Assembly (NCBI GenBank): GCA_020846005.1
Contig: JADLEQ010000040.1
Location: forward strand, 1 to 64,000
Origin: Polyangiaceae bacterium
Lineage (GTDB): Bacteria; Myxococcota_A; Polyangia; Polyangiales; Polyangiaceae
Reading direction: 5' to 3'
Length of the DNA: 64,000 nucleotides
Part shown: in pieces, positions 33,935 through 42,034 of the stretch
Layout: every line of letters begins with the position of its first letter
How positions within the stretch are numbered: the first letter of the stretch is position 1
The notes under the pieces: generated by a model
The model's database searches: none
What the model saw: the letters and a program-made list of their open reading frames with translations, nothing else
What the model was told of the DNA's origin: nothing
Made by a program: the position numbers and the translations under genes

Positions 33935-33959
33935 CACCGCGCGCGCCGGAGAGAATGGT
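33931..33959 (+). promoter_or_regulatory. Promoter of tRNA(CAU); -35 overlaps protease stop codon
   Basis: TTGACA (33931-33936) contains the TGA stop of the protease gene. AATGGT lies 17 nt downstream (33954-33959). The tRNA starts 10 nt after that. Confidence 0.5.
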
Positions 33960-33969
33960 TCGCCCGCCT

Positions 33970-34046
33970 GGCGAGGTAGCTCAGTCGGTTAGAGCACGCG
34001 CTTCATAAGCGCGGTGTCGCCGGTTCAAGTCCGGCCCTCGCTACCA
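33970..34046 (+). tRNA. tRNA with CAU anticodon (elongator Met or lysidine Ile2), CCA encoded
   Basis: The cloverleaf is complete: acceptor GGCGAGG/CCTCGCT, D stem GCTC/GAGC, anticodon stem CGCGC/GCGCG with loop TTCATAA, T stem GCCGG/CCGGC with TTCAAGT, discriminator A and encoded CCA. The first acceptor pair is G1-U72. The three G-C pairs next to the loop that mark initiator tRNA are absent. Elongator Met and Ile2 cannot be separated by eye. Confidence 0.9.
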
Positions 34047-34060
34047 GCTCCCGAGCTTGC

Positions 34061-35353
34061 TCATCGCGCGATGACCGGGTTCGGCGCGTCGAACTCGAAG
34101 TGGAGGCGGACGGGCCCGCGGCCCAGCGCGCGCGGGACGGCGGCGAGCGGGGCGGCCCGGGCGATGGCCGCCATGGCGCCGCGGTCGAACGCAGGGATCC
34201 CGCTCGCCCGTACGACCGAGATCCCAGACACCCGGCCGTCGGGGTGCACGGTGAAGCCGACGATGGCGAGCGCGCCGCGCCCCGCCAGGGCGTCCTCGCG
34301 CGGCATGTCGTCGCCCCAGTGCGCGAGGACCGCCGCGCGGATGCGGCGGAACCAGTCGGTGTAGCGAGCGTCGTCGGCGCTGCCGCGGCGCGGCCCGGCC
34401 CCGAGCCCGTTCGCGCTGGATCGAGAACCCTCCCCGGTCTCCCCTGCCTGGCCGGCGCCAGCGCCACGAGCGCCACCACGGCCGTCCCCGCCGCGGCCTC
34501 CGAGCGCGCTCGCGTGGAGGAGCGCCGCGACGGCACCGGCGACCTCCTGCGAGCTGTCCTGGCGATCCTGGGCGCGCCCCTTGCGCTCGGCGGGCACCGC
34601 CGCGCGCCCGGCCGCGACCAACGGGCGCGCGAGCATCACCCGCGCGCTCCTCCGGAAGTCGGGGCCCGAGGCTGCGCCCGTGACGCCGAGCCCAGGCTGG
34701 TCCCGATCCGCGCCGGTCCGCTCGCTCCCAGGCGGCGGCTCGGGTCCGACGCCGTCCTCGACCAGGGCGCCGCCCACCTGCCCCCCCACGGAAGCCGCCT
34801 CGCCCGCGACCTCGACGCCGGACGACGGGTCACGCGGGGCGAACGGGCGCCGCTCGCGCGTCGCGCCGTCCCCCGTCGCGAGGAATGAGAGCTCCATGGG
34901 CGTGGGCGTCGCGCGCCGGTCGTCGGGGCTCCGCCGTTCGGCGCTCGTGTCGAGCCGCTGCACCTGGCTGCGGTCCAGGCGGTTCATCGGATCGCGGTCC
35001 AGCGTGAGGCCGTCGACGCTGGAGGCGAGGTTCATCGCTCGTTCGCCCCGCTCGTCCCCGCCCCGCCCGCCACGATCGAGCTCCGGCGCTGGCTCATGCT
35101 CGCCGCCGCCCGGCGCGCGCGGCTCGGGGCGCGGCGCGAGCGGATCGGGGCGGCTCGCAGCGCCCCCCAGCGCCATGCCCGGCAGGTCGAGCCCGCCGCC
35201 GTAGGTCACCTCGACCGCGAGCGGCGCGGAAGCCTCGAGGCTCCGCGCGTCGAGCGACCGTACCACCGCCCACCCCCCGATCCCGAGCGCGACGGCGTGG
35301 AGCGCCACCGACAGGAGCAGCGCTCCCGGCGTCGCCCACCTGCGTGCTCTCAT
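34061..35353 (-). CDS. TonB-family protein
   Basis: 430 residues with one N-terminal transmembrane segment (about 10-30, ALLLSVALHAVALGIGG). A long low-complexity, charge-rich and Gly/Arg-rich periplasmic linker follows. A TonB C-terminal-like domain (about 335-430) reads WFRRIRAAVLAHWG...VGFTVHPDGRVSGISVVRASGIPAFDRGAMAAI. TonB-like proteins transmit energy or force across the periplasm, but no exbB/exbD or receptor gene is nearby. The ATG overlaps the stop of the upstream tatD gene (ATGA), so the two are co-translated. It ends 14 nt from the convergent tRNA. Confidence 0.82.
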   Translation of the reverse strand: MRARRWATPGALLLSVALHAVALGIGGWAVVRSLDARSLEASAPLAVEVTYGGGLDLPGMALGGAASRPDPLAPRPEPRAPGGGEHEPAPELDRGGRGGDERGERAMNLASSVDGLTLDRDPMNRLDRSQVQRLDTSAERRSPDDRRATPTPMELSFLATGDGATRERRPFAPRDPSSGVEVAGEAASVGGQVGGALVEDGVGPEPPPGSERTGADRDQPGLGVTGAASGPDFRRSARVMLARPLVAAGRAAVPAERKGRAQDRQDSSQEVAGAVAALLHASALGGRGGDGRGGARGAGAGQAGETGEGSRSSANGLGAGPRRGSADDARYTDWFRRIRAAVLAHWGDDMPREDALAGRGALAIVGFTVHPDGRVSGISVVRASGIPAFDRGAMAAIARAAPLAAVPRALGRGPVRLHFEFDAPNPVIAR

Positions 35354-36162
35354 GATCCGGGAGTCTGACACCGCGCGACGATCGCGGCCAGCGGAGGGCC
35401 GAACCGCCGGCAGGCGTTCTCCGTGGTGGCCGCCTCGATGCGGGCAGGGTCGACCCCGCGGAGCTCTGCCACGCGCCTGCCGGTGTGGACGACGTAGGCG
35501 GGCTCGCAGCGCCGCCCACGGAGCGGCACCGGCGCGAGGTAGGGGGAGTCGGTCTCGACGAGGAGGCGGTCCTCCGGCGCCCACGCCGCGACCTCCTGCA
35601 CGGACCGCGCCCCCTTGAAGGTGACGACCCCGGAGAACGACAGATCGAACCCCAGATCCAGCGCGCGCCTCGCGAACGCCAGATCCTCGCTGAAGCAATG
35701 GATGACGCCCCCCACGTCCGCCGCGCGCTCTTGCTGGAGCACCTCGAGCGTCTCCTCGGGGGCCTCGCGGGTATGAACCACGATGGGCTTGCGCACGGCG
35801 CGGGCCACCGCGACGAACCGCCGGAACACCTCGCGCTGCACGGGGCGCGGCGCGTGGTCGTAGTGATGGTCGAGCCCGATCTCCCCGACGGCGACGACGC
35901 TCGGCGCCGTCGCGAGGGCGACGAGCTCTCGCTCGAGGTCGTCCGTCCACGTGCCGGCGTCGTGCGGGTGCAGGCCCACCGTCGCGACCACGTCCTCACG
36001 ATCCCGCGCGAGGGAGAGCGTCTCTCGAGTGGCCTGGAGCCCGCTCACGCCGATGGCGACGACCGCGCCGACCCCAGCCGAGCGCGCCCGAAGCAGGAGC
36101 GCGTCGGCGGTCGTCTCACCGACGCTGCGCGCGTCGAGGTGGCAGTGCGTGTCGATCCACAT
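35350..36162 (-). CDS. tatD: TatD-family metal-dependent deoxyribonuclease
   Basis: TatD proteins are TIM-barrel metal-dependent 3'-5' DNases with roles in DNA degradation and repair. The start MWIDTHCHLDA shows the first HxH metal ligands. VGEIGLDHHYD (Glu), PIVVHTREAPEE, GVIHCFSED and LVETDSPYLAPVPLRGRRCEP follow; the last is a strong family signature. The length is 270 residues, normal. The ATG at 36162 is preferred over GTG at 36168; TAGCCG lies 6 nt before the ATG. It is followed by the overlapping tonB-like gene. Confidence 0.93.
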   Translation of the reverse strand: MWIDTHCHLDARSVGETTADALLLRARSAGVGAVVAIGVSGLQATRETLSLARDREDVVATVGLHPHDAGTWTDDLERELVALATAPSVVAVGEIGLDHHYDHAPRPVQREVFRRFVAVARAVRKPIVVHTREAPEETLEVLQQERAADVGGVIHCFSEDLAFARRALDLGFDLSFSGVVTFKGARSVQEVAAWAPEDRLLVETDSPYLAPVPLRGRRCEPAYVVHTGRRVAELRGVDPARIEAATTENACRRFGPPLAAIVARCQTPGS

Positions 36163-36224
36163 GCCCACCGGCTAGCACGGCGCCCGGCGCGGGAGCGGCC
36201 GGAGCTGGGCGTGCGCGGCGCGGC

Positions 36225-36839
36225 TCAGAGGACGCGCGCCTCGATGGCGTAGCGCCCCTTCGCGACCTCCACGCGGCAGAGCGAACCGCGGCCGTAGTGC
36301 ATGACGACGCCCTCGACCTGACCCAGGTTGTACTCCCAGCCGTCGTCTTCCCCGATCACCTCGATCCGCGCGGAGGACGGCCCCGTGCGCGCCGCCGTCA
36401 TCTTCTGACCGGTGACCACGCGATCGTAGGCCGCGGGCATCTGGGTCAGGGCGGAGATCGGATCCCCCACGATCGCGAGCATCACGCGCCCGATCACCGT
36501 CTCGCCGAAGATCAGGAAGTCCTGGCGGGCGACCAGGCGGAGCCCTTGGCGGGCGCCGGCTCCGGGGTGGCGCGTCCGGGCGAGCTCCCAGGCGAGCGCG
36601 AGGTGGTCGCGCTGCGAGTAGTCCTTGAACGCAAGGTATCGGCCGCCACGCGGCGGGTCGACGAGCTGCCCGGCCACGCGCGCCCAGCCGTCGCGGCCGA
36701 GCTGATGGGCGAGCGGCGAGAGGAACATCCCCTTCACCGTGTACGCGAGCGGGATCGCGGCGCGCATCGCGTCGAGATCGGCGCTGCCGCGGAGCGGCTC
36801 GTCGTGACGGAGTTCGAAGCTCGAGGCCGTCGGCTGCAC
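36225..36839 (-). CDS. DUF2378-like (Myxococcales-restricted TIGR02265-type) protein
   Basis: 204 residues with no signal peptide or membrane segment. The phrases AAIPLAYTVKGMFLSPLAHQLG, GRYLAFKDYSQRDHLALAWELA and FLIFGETVIGRVMLAIVGDP resemble the ~200-residue DUF2378 family. That family is expanded as paralogs in myxobacteria and has no known function. The GTG start at 36839 has TAGCCT 6 nt upstream. Family membership is recalled from general sequence character and was not searched. Its presence supports a myxobacterial source. Confidence 0.6.
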   Translation of the reverse strand: MQPTASSFELRHDEPLRGSADLDAMRAAIPLAYTVKGMFLSPLAHQLGRDGWARVAGQLVDPPRGGRYLAFKDYSQRDHLALAWELARTRHPGAGARQGLRLVARQDFLIFGETVIGRVMLAIVGDPISALTQMPAAYDRVVTGQKMTAARTGPSSARIEVIGEDDGWEYNLGQVEGVVMHYGRGSLCRVEVAKGRYAIEARVL

Positions 36840-36845
36840 GGCCGG

Positions 36846-36851
36846 AGGCTA
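36846..36851 (-). promoter_or_regulatory. Candidate -10 (TAGCCT-N6-GTG) for DUF2378-like gene
   Basis: The minus strand reads TAGCCT, 6 nt, then the GTG at 36839, with no ribosome-binding site between. Confidence 0.45.
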
Positions 36852-36960
36852 CCGCCGGGACGCGCCGCCTCCAATTCGCGCAGGGCGCCGCGGCCGTCCG
36901 TGGCGGACGCGCGCCGTGCCCCTGGCGCGCCGCCGCGCGCCGTGCTGGGGTGCGTCCCCC

Positions 36961-37863
36961 GTGCCCAGCCGCCTCCCCTACCCCCCGCTCCTCGCCGCCG
37001 CGCTGACGCTCCTCGCCGCGGCGTGCTCGTCGGAGCGCGGGACGCCCGCGCCGGAGGTCGGACCTCCCGAGGGGACGCTCGAGACCTTCGCCGAGCTGAC
37101 CGGCGGGAGTGAAGGGATCGCGTTCGCCGGGGACGTGCTCTACGCCGCGCTGACCGGGCGCGGGCTCGTCCGCGTACAGACGGACGGCACCGTCGAGGAG
37201 TTCGTCGAGATCCCCTCCCCGGTCGGGGTGAGCCCGGGCCCGGGCGGCAAGGTGCTGGTCTGCGGCAAGAGCGAGGACACCGGAGAGGGCGTGATCTGGT
37301 CGGTCTCCGCGGCCGGCGAACGGAGCGTGCTGGTCCGCGGGGCGACGGAGCCGCTCGCGCTCACCAACTTCGTAGTCGTCGCGCCCGACGGGCGCCTCGT
37401 CTTCAGCGACTCCGGAGGCGACCGCGTGTACGTCGCCGAGTCCGACGGCTCGTCGCCGCGCGCAGCGGTGACCACCGTCGACTACCCGAACGGGCTCGCC
37501 TTCTCCGAAGACGGCAAGACCCTCTACATCGCCTCCTGGAGCACCGAGACGGTGTACGCGGCGAGCTACGACGGCGGCGCCCTCGGGGAGCCGCGCGCCC
37601 ACGTCACTGGGTTCAAGAGCGTCGATGGACTCGTCGCGCTGCGCGGAGGCGACCTCGTGCTCGTGACGAGCGGGGACGGCGTGCTGCGCGTCGCGCCGGA
37701 CGGCACGGCCCGCACGCTCGCGCCGTCGTCGCTGCTCCAGGTGCCGGCCAACGGCGCGTTGGGCACCGGGGAGTACGGCAAGCGCTGGCTCTACGTGACG
37801 AACCTCCTCGGGCGGTCCATCGCGCGGGTCGCCGTCGACGGCGAGGGCGTCCCGCTGCGCTAG
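36961..37863 (+). CDS. SMP-30/gluconolactonase-like beta-propeller lipoprotein
   Basis: The GTG at 36961 gives a 300-residue precursor with a signal peptide and lipobox (LTLLAAACSS). The mature part contains propeller-type strands with repeated phrases: GIAFAGDVLYAALTGRGLVRVQTDG, FVVVAPDGRLVFSDSGGDRVYV, NGLAFSEDGKTLYIASWSTETVYAASYDGG. These resemble SMP-30/SGL or strictosidine-synthase-like six-bladed propellers. An enzymatic role is possible, but no metal ligands can be assigned by eye. An upstream start 15 codons earlier would spoil the signal peptide. Its stop overlaps the end of the convergent permease gene. Confidence 0.75.
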   Translation: MPSRLPYPPLLAAALTLLAAACSSERGTPAPEVGPPEGTLETFAELTGGSEGIAFAGDVLYAALTGRGLVRVQTDGTVEEFVEIPSPVGVSPGPGGKVLVCGKSEDTGEGVIWSVSAAGERSVLVRGATEPLALTNFVVVAPDGRLVFSDSGGDRVYVAESDGSSPRAAVTTVDYPNGLAFSEDGKTLYIASWSTETVYAASYDGGALGEPRAHVTGFKSVDGLVALRGGDLVLVTSGDGVLRVAPDGTARTLAPSSLLQVPANGALGTGEYGKRWLYVTNLLGRSIARVAVDGEGVPLR

Positions 37864-39143
37864 CGGCCGGCGCTGGCGCGTCGCGCCGCCGTGCGAGCCA
37901 CCCAGCCGACGACCACCACCCCACCGGCGACCAGCGCCTCACGGCTCGACGCCGCGCTGACGAGCAGCAGGAGCGCGGCGACGCCGAGCGCGGCCACCGC
38001 GAGGTGCGCCGGACCGAGCCCCAGCGCGCGCCGCGCGCCCAGGGCCGCGAGCGCCGCCAGCGTCACCGCGTACTGTGCGACGACCGCCACGCTCGACAGC
38101 GCGAACAGCTCGCTCAAGCTCCCGGCGAACGACAGGCCGATGACGATCGCTGCCGTGACCGCCACCGCGCCGACGGGGACGCCGCGCCGCTCGCGGCTCG
38201 CCCACTCCCCGAGGCCCTGCGGGCCCCCGAGCGCCGCGAGATACCGGGGCGTCATCGCGACCATCCCGAGCGCGATGCCGAGGGCGGAGAGGTTGGTGCC
38301 GACACGCACCACCGCGCCGAGCCACGCGCCGCCGACCTCATGGGCGGCGGCCGCGAGCGGGGCGCCGCTCGCGGCGAGCGCGGGGACGTGATCCACGCAC
38401 ACGAGATGGAGCCCGACGTAGAGCGCGACCGCGATCCCCAGCGACCCGAGCGTCGCCAGCGGGATCGAGCGGGCGCCGGCCCGCGCGTGGCGCGCCGGGA
38501 CGGGCACGATCTCGAACCCCTGCAGCGCGAAGGTGACGAGCAGCATCGCCCGCGGCAGTCGCACGAGCTCGACGGCGGCCGGCGCCGCTACGGCGCCCCG
38601 GTCGGCGCCCGCTGCCGCCCCGACCGCCAGCAGCGCGCCGAGCGGCGCCAGCTTGATCCACGTGACCGTGGACCACACGATCGCGCTCGGGCGGAGCCCG
38701 GCCGCTACGGTGAGCGCGAGCGCCGTCACGCAGGCCGCGCCGAACGCGAGGCGCGCGCCGCCGCTCTCGAAGCCCAGGGACGGCCCTAGGTGCGTCGCGA
38801 GCCCCGTCACGACGGCGGTGGTGCTGAACAGCGCGCTCACCCAGGTGAGCCACCCGAAGGCGAACGCGATCCGCGGCCCGAACGCCGCCCGCGCCCAAAC
38901 GTAGGGGCCGCCGTCTTCGTCGAACCGGCGCCCGAGGAGCGCCACGGCGACGGCCACGGGGACGAGGCACGCCGCGGCGCCGAGGTACGCGAGCGCACCG
39001 GCGCGGCCCGGCACCAGCCCGGCGACCCCGGCCGGGACGAAGAAGATCCCGACCCCGACGATGCCGTTCAGCCCGAGCGCGAGCAAGGATCCCGAGCCGA
39101 GCGGCCGGGCGGCCGGCGCCTCGGCGGGGGCCGCCGCGCTCAT
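37860..39143 (-). CDS. APC-superfamily amino acid/polyamine permease
   Basis: 427 residues with about 12 hydrophobic segments. The N-terminal GLNGIVGVGIFFVPAG is the helix-1 signature of APC transporters (GxxGxGIF), which lines the substrate site. GGPYVWARAAFGPRIAFAFGWLTWVSALF is the conserved helix-3 region. A CRFxxFEIVPVPA-like segment (VTFALQGFEIVPVPARHARAGARSIP) is also typical. The substrate is unknown. It lies 37 nt downstream of the PrkA-like gene on the same strand, with GGAG before the ATG, and so may be the last gene of that operon. Confidence 0.85.
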   Translation of the reverse strand: MSAAAPAEAPAARPLGSGSLLALGLNGIVGVGIFFVPAGVAGLVPGRAGALAYLGAAACLVPVAVAVALLGRRFDEDGGPYVWARAAFGPRIAFAFGWLTWVSALFSTTAVVTGLATHLGPSLGFESGGARLAFGAACVTALALTVAAGLRPSAIVWSTVTWIKLAPLGALLAVGAAAGADRGAVAAPAAVELVRLPRAMLLVTFALQGFEIVPVPARHARAGARSIPLATLGSLGIAVALYVGLHLVCVDHVPALAASGAPLAAAAHEVGGAWLGAVVRVGTNLSALGIALGMVAMTPRYLAALGGPQGLGEWASRERRGVPVGAVAVTAAIVIGLSFAGSLSELFALSSVAVVAQYAVTLAALAALGARRALGLGPAHLAVAALGVAALLLLVSAASSREALVAGGVVVVGWVARTAARRASAGR

Positions 39144-39180
39144 GGACGCTCCGCCGGCCGCGCGCCGCCGGGGGCGGCCG

Positions 39181-41430
39181 TCATCCGAGCAGATCCGCGA
39201 AGCGCCCGCGGACGAGCACGACCGCAGCGTCGACCGCGGAGGGTTCGTCGTAGCCGAACCGCGCGCAGAGCGCGTCGAGCAACCGCCGCGCGCCGCGCCG
39301 CTGGTCTTCGTCGAGCCCGACACCGCCCTCACGGACGAGGACGACGGCAGCCCGACACATGCGCGCGAGCGCCCCGCGCTGCTCCCGGTACAGCGCGCCT
39401 CGCAGCGCCTCGATCTGCGTCGCGAAGATCCGCCGGTTGTCGATCGGCTCGCCCGGCCGATCGATCGCCCACGCGGCGACCCGCCCGATCAGCGAGTGGC
39501 GCAGCGCCTCCGCGCCGTCCGGCGTCCCGAGGAGCGCCTCGATGTCACGCATCAGCGTGGCGTCGGGATCATCGAGCTGGCCGGTGAGCGGGTTGCGGAG
39601 CTTCTCTCCCTTCACCCAGTAGCTGACGTGCAGCACGTAGCGCTCGAAGAGCTCGAGGTGGCGCGCTTCGTCGACGAGCCCGCTGGCGCTCCGCAGCTCG
39701 CGCTCGAGATCGTCCTCCAGCCGCTCGCGCAGCGCCCGGCGGAAGTACGCGTGGTCGTACCATCCACCCGGCTCGGCCCCCTCGGCCAGCCAGCCGTACT
39801 CGGTGCGCCGCTCGCAGAGGTCGTCGAGCGCCTCCAGCACGGCGAGCGGAGAGAGCGCCGAGAAACGCGCGCTCTGGGCGGCGTCGAGCAGCACCGTCCT
39901 CAGCTCCCGCGGGCTCGCTCCTACCGAGCCCTCGTACGGGTCCTGGTCCGCGCCGTCTCGACGCAGCGCCGGGACCGCCGACCTCAGCAGCTTGCGCGCC
40001 TCTTCGTCGAGACGCGCCGGCGGCGTGCCGTCGGCGTAGAGGTCGAGCTTCTCCATCGGCGTGAGCTCGCGGACGAGCTGCATCGTCCGCCCCTCGAACC
40101 GCTCGGGCCGCGGGCGGCGCAGGCGGGTCAGCACGGCGAACAGGGCCGCGACGCGCGTCGCGTGCGGGGCGACCCGGCCGCCGACCTGGGACGCGATCTG
40201 CCCGGCGTAGATGGCCTCCTCGTCCGGGTGCCGGAGGAGGTACGGCGCCCGGACCAGCTCCAGCCGCCCGCGGAAGCTGTCGAACTCGGGGTGCTCGCGG
40301 AGCGCCGCGAGGTGGACCTCGTTCGCGCTCGCCAGCATCACCGCGTCCACCGGCAGGTTCTGCGACCGCAGGCTCACCTCGCCCGTCTCCGCGGTGATCT
40401 GCAGGTACTTGAAGGCGTCGATGGGTCGCTTCAGCAGGTCGGAGAACTCGAGCACGCCACCCATCGCGTCCACCAGCTCGCCATGCGCCTCGAACAGCGC
40501 GAGCGACTGCAGCGAGGCCGGCAGCGCGCCGAGCGACCGGTCTTGCGTCACCTGCCGCTCGCCGGCGTCCACGCTCAGCTCGGGGCCGAGCGTCACCGCG
40601 CCCCGACGATATCGCCGCGACACGAACCAGCGCTCCACCTGCACGTGGTCGAGGACGCGCGCGAGGTCGCCGTCGTAGCTGGCGAGGAGCGCGTCGAAGA
40701 TCTGCCGGTTCTTGTGCGAGAGCTCCCCCTTCAGGACGAAGCGGCCGAGCGGCTCGCGGCTCCCCACCGCCTCACAGGCAGCGCGGAGCCACTCGGCGCG
40801 CTCGGCGGCCGGCAGGAGGAAGAGCGGGTGATCCCGCACCTCCATGTGGAGCCGGGCGTCGAGCTGGTCGTCCGGCAGGTGCGCGTAGCTGCCAGCGGAG
40901 CGCCCCTCCCGGCGCTCGCCGAACCCGATCGCGCCGCGGAGCTGGGTCGTGTTGGGGAACACCCAGTGGAAGCGGTAGAGCGCGCCGTCGTCGAGCGTCG
41001 AGTAGTGCTCGAGCGCCCGGAAGATGCACGCGGCGACCGTGCTCTTGGCCGAGCCGTTCGGGCCGTGGAGGAGCACGACGCGGTTGATCCGCCCCTCGCG
41101 GACGAAATTCTCGAGACACCGGCCGATCTCCTCCTGGATCTCCTCCTGGGCGACCAGCGCCTCACGCCGCGCCTCCTCGGGCGGCAGGAAGGGCAGGTCG
41201 AAGAGCAGGTGTCGGGTGCTCCGTCCCCACGGCCGCTCGACCTCCGCGCGACCGTAGTGCTCGAACAGGTCCCGCACGTAGCGCGCCGCGCCGCGCGAAT
41301 GCCGGTGCGGGTGCGCGGCGACCAGCTCCAGGTACTCGCCGTAGGCGAGCACCCGCCGGTCCTCGGTGAACTTGTGCTGGACGCCCTCGGCGATGGCGCG
41401 GAGCCGGTCGAGGAGGGCGTGCGCGGTCAC
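39181..41430 (-). CDS. PrkA-type AAA+ serine protein kinase
   Basis: PrkA/YeaG proteins combine an AAA+ ATPase module with a C-terminal kinase-like domain and act in stress or sporulation signalling. This 749-residue protein has the Walker A LLHGPNGSAKST (about 119-130). RFHWVFPNTTQL, FVLKGELSHKNRQIFDALLASYDGD, DAVMLASANEVHL and FRGRLELVRAPYLLRHPDEEAIY follow, all PrkA-like. It is about 100 residues longer than E. coli YeaG (644). The usual partners (DUF444/YeaH and SpoVR/YcgB) are absent here. The GTG start overlaps the stop of an upstream lipoprotein gene (GTGA). Confidence 0.88.
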   Translation of the reverse strand: MTAHALLDRLRAIAEGVQHKFTEDRRVLAYGEYLELVAAHPHRHSRGAARYVRDLFEHYGRAEVERPWGRSTRHLLFDLPFLPPEEARREALVAQEEIQEEIGRCLENFVREGRINRVVLLHGPNGSAKSTVAACIFRALEHYSTLDDGALYRFHWVFPNTTQLRGAIGFGERREGRSAGSYAHLPDDQLDARLHMEVRDHPLFLLPAAERAEWLRAACEAVGSREPLGRFVLKGELSHKNRQIFDALLASYDGDLARVLDHVQVERWFVSRRYRRGAVTLGPELSVDAGERQVTQDRSLGALPASLQSLALFEAHGELVDAMGGVLEFSDLLKRPIDAFKYLQITAETGEVSLRSQNLPVDAVMLASANEVHLAALREHPEFDSFRGRLELVRAPYLLRHPDEEAIYAGQIASQVGGRVAPHATRVAALFAVLTRLRRPRPERFEGRTMQLVRELTPMEKLDLYADGTPPARLDEEARKLLRSAVPALRRDGADQDPYEGSVGASPRELRTVLLDAAQSARFSALSPLAVLEALDDLCERRTEYGWLAEGAEPGGWYDHAYFRRALRERLEDDLERELRSASGLVDEARHLELFERYVLHVSYWVKGEKLRNPLTGQLDDPDATLMRDIEALLGTPDGAEALRHSLIGRVAAWAIDRPGEPIDNRRIFATQIEALRGALYREQRGALARMCRAAVVLVREGGVGLDEDQRRGARRLLDALCARFGYDEPSAVDAAVVLVRGRFADLLG

Positions 41431-41957
41431 TTCACGTCGATCTCCAGCGCGAGATCGCGCTTCTCGAGCAGGCAGCGCTCCGGCGTGCAGACCGAGAACG
41501 AGAGCTTGCCGGTGATCTTTCGCCGCCCCGCCTCCGCCGCCGTGAACACGATGGGCAGCGTGAGCTTCTTCGTCTCGAGCTTCGCGGCGTCGCGCTTCAC
41601 CGGGTTCTGCGCGAAGGTCACGCCCGGGGTCTCGTCCGCCTGGAACTTGTGCGGGTACTCGTCGTTGACTTTGTATTCGCCCTTGGCGTCGAGCACGATC
41701 TCAAGCTTCGCGGGCTTGCCTGCGGCGATCTCGCCCACGGGAGCGATGACGAGGTCGAAGCTCGCCTCGCTCATACGCGCCGCCGGCGGGCTCGCGGGCG
41801 GCTGCGCCGAGGCCGGCGCGGGGGCCTCCGACGCGGCGGTGGTGCGGGGCGGCTCCGCAGCCGTGCGAGGGGTCTCGGCCGCGGGAGGCGCTTCCTTGCT
41901 GCAGGCGGCTGCCACGATTGACGCGGCGAGGCCGAACCATCGTCGGTGCGGGTGCAT
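41427..41957 (-). CDS. Lipoprotein with disulfide-reductase-like beta domain
   Basis: 176 residues. The signal peptide and lipobox (SIVAAACSK) are followed by a Pro/Ala-rich linker and a C-terminal beta-rich domain of about 115 residues. That domain has LEIVLDAKGEYKVNDEYPHKF and GKLSFSVCTPERCLLEKRDLALEIDVK. The CTPERC motif followed by strands resembles thiol-disulfide or DsbD-N-like beta-sandwich domains, but no sure assignment is possible. TACAGT lies 6 nt before the ATG. Its TGA overlaps the PrkA start, so the kinase and the lipoprotein are translationally coupled. Confidence 0.7.
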   Translation of the reverse strand: MHPHRRWFGLAASIVAAACSKEAPPAAETPRTAAEPPRTTAASEAPAPASAQPPASPPAARMSEASFDLVIAPVGEIAAGKPAKLEIVLDAKGEYKVNDEYPHKFQADETPGVTFAQNPVKRDAAKLETKKLTLPIVFTAAEAGRRKITGKLSFSVCTPERCLLEKRDLALEIDVK

Positions 41958-41963
41958 GCGGCG

Positions 41964-41969
41964 ACTGTA
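41964..41969 (-). promoter_or_regulatory. Candidate -10 (TACAGT-N6-ATG) for lipoprotein-prkA unit
   Basis: The minus strand reads TACAGT, 6 nt, then the ATG at 41957. Confidence 0.5.
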
Positions 41970-42034
41970 GTGCAGCCCCGAGGAGGTGACGAGCGGCGCC
42001 GAGGCGCCGCCCCGGGTGGCGCGCGGCCGGGGAC

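Noticed and set aside
33970-34046. Initiator tRNA-fMet
   Set aside because: Despite the weak first acceptor pair, the anticodon stem is CGCGC/GCGCG and lacks the three consecutive G-C pairs next to the loop.
34061-35353. Complete TonB-ExbB-ExbD uptake locus
   Set aside because: Only the TonB-like protein is present; neighbours are tatD and a tRNA, with no ExbB/ExbD or receptor genes.
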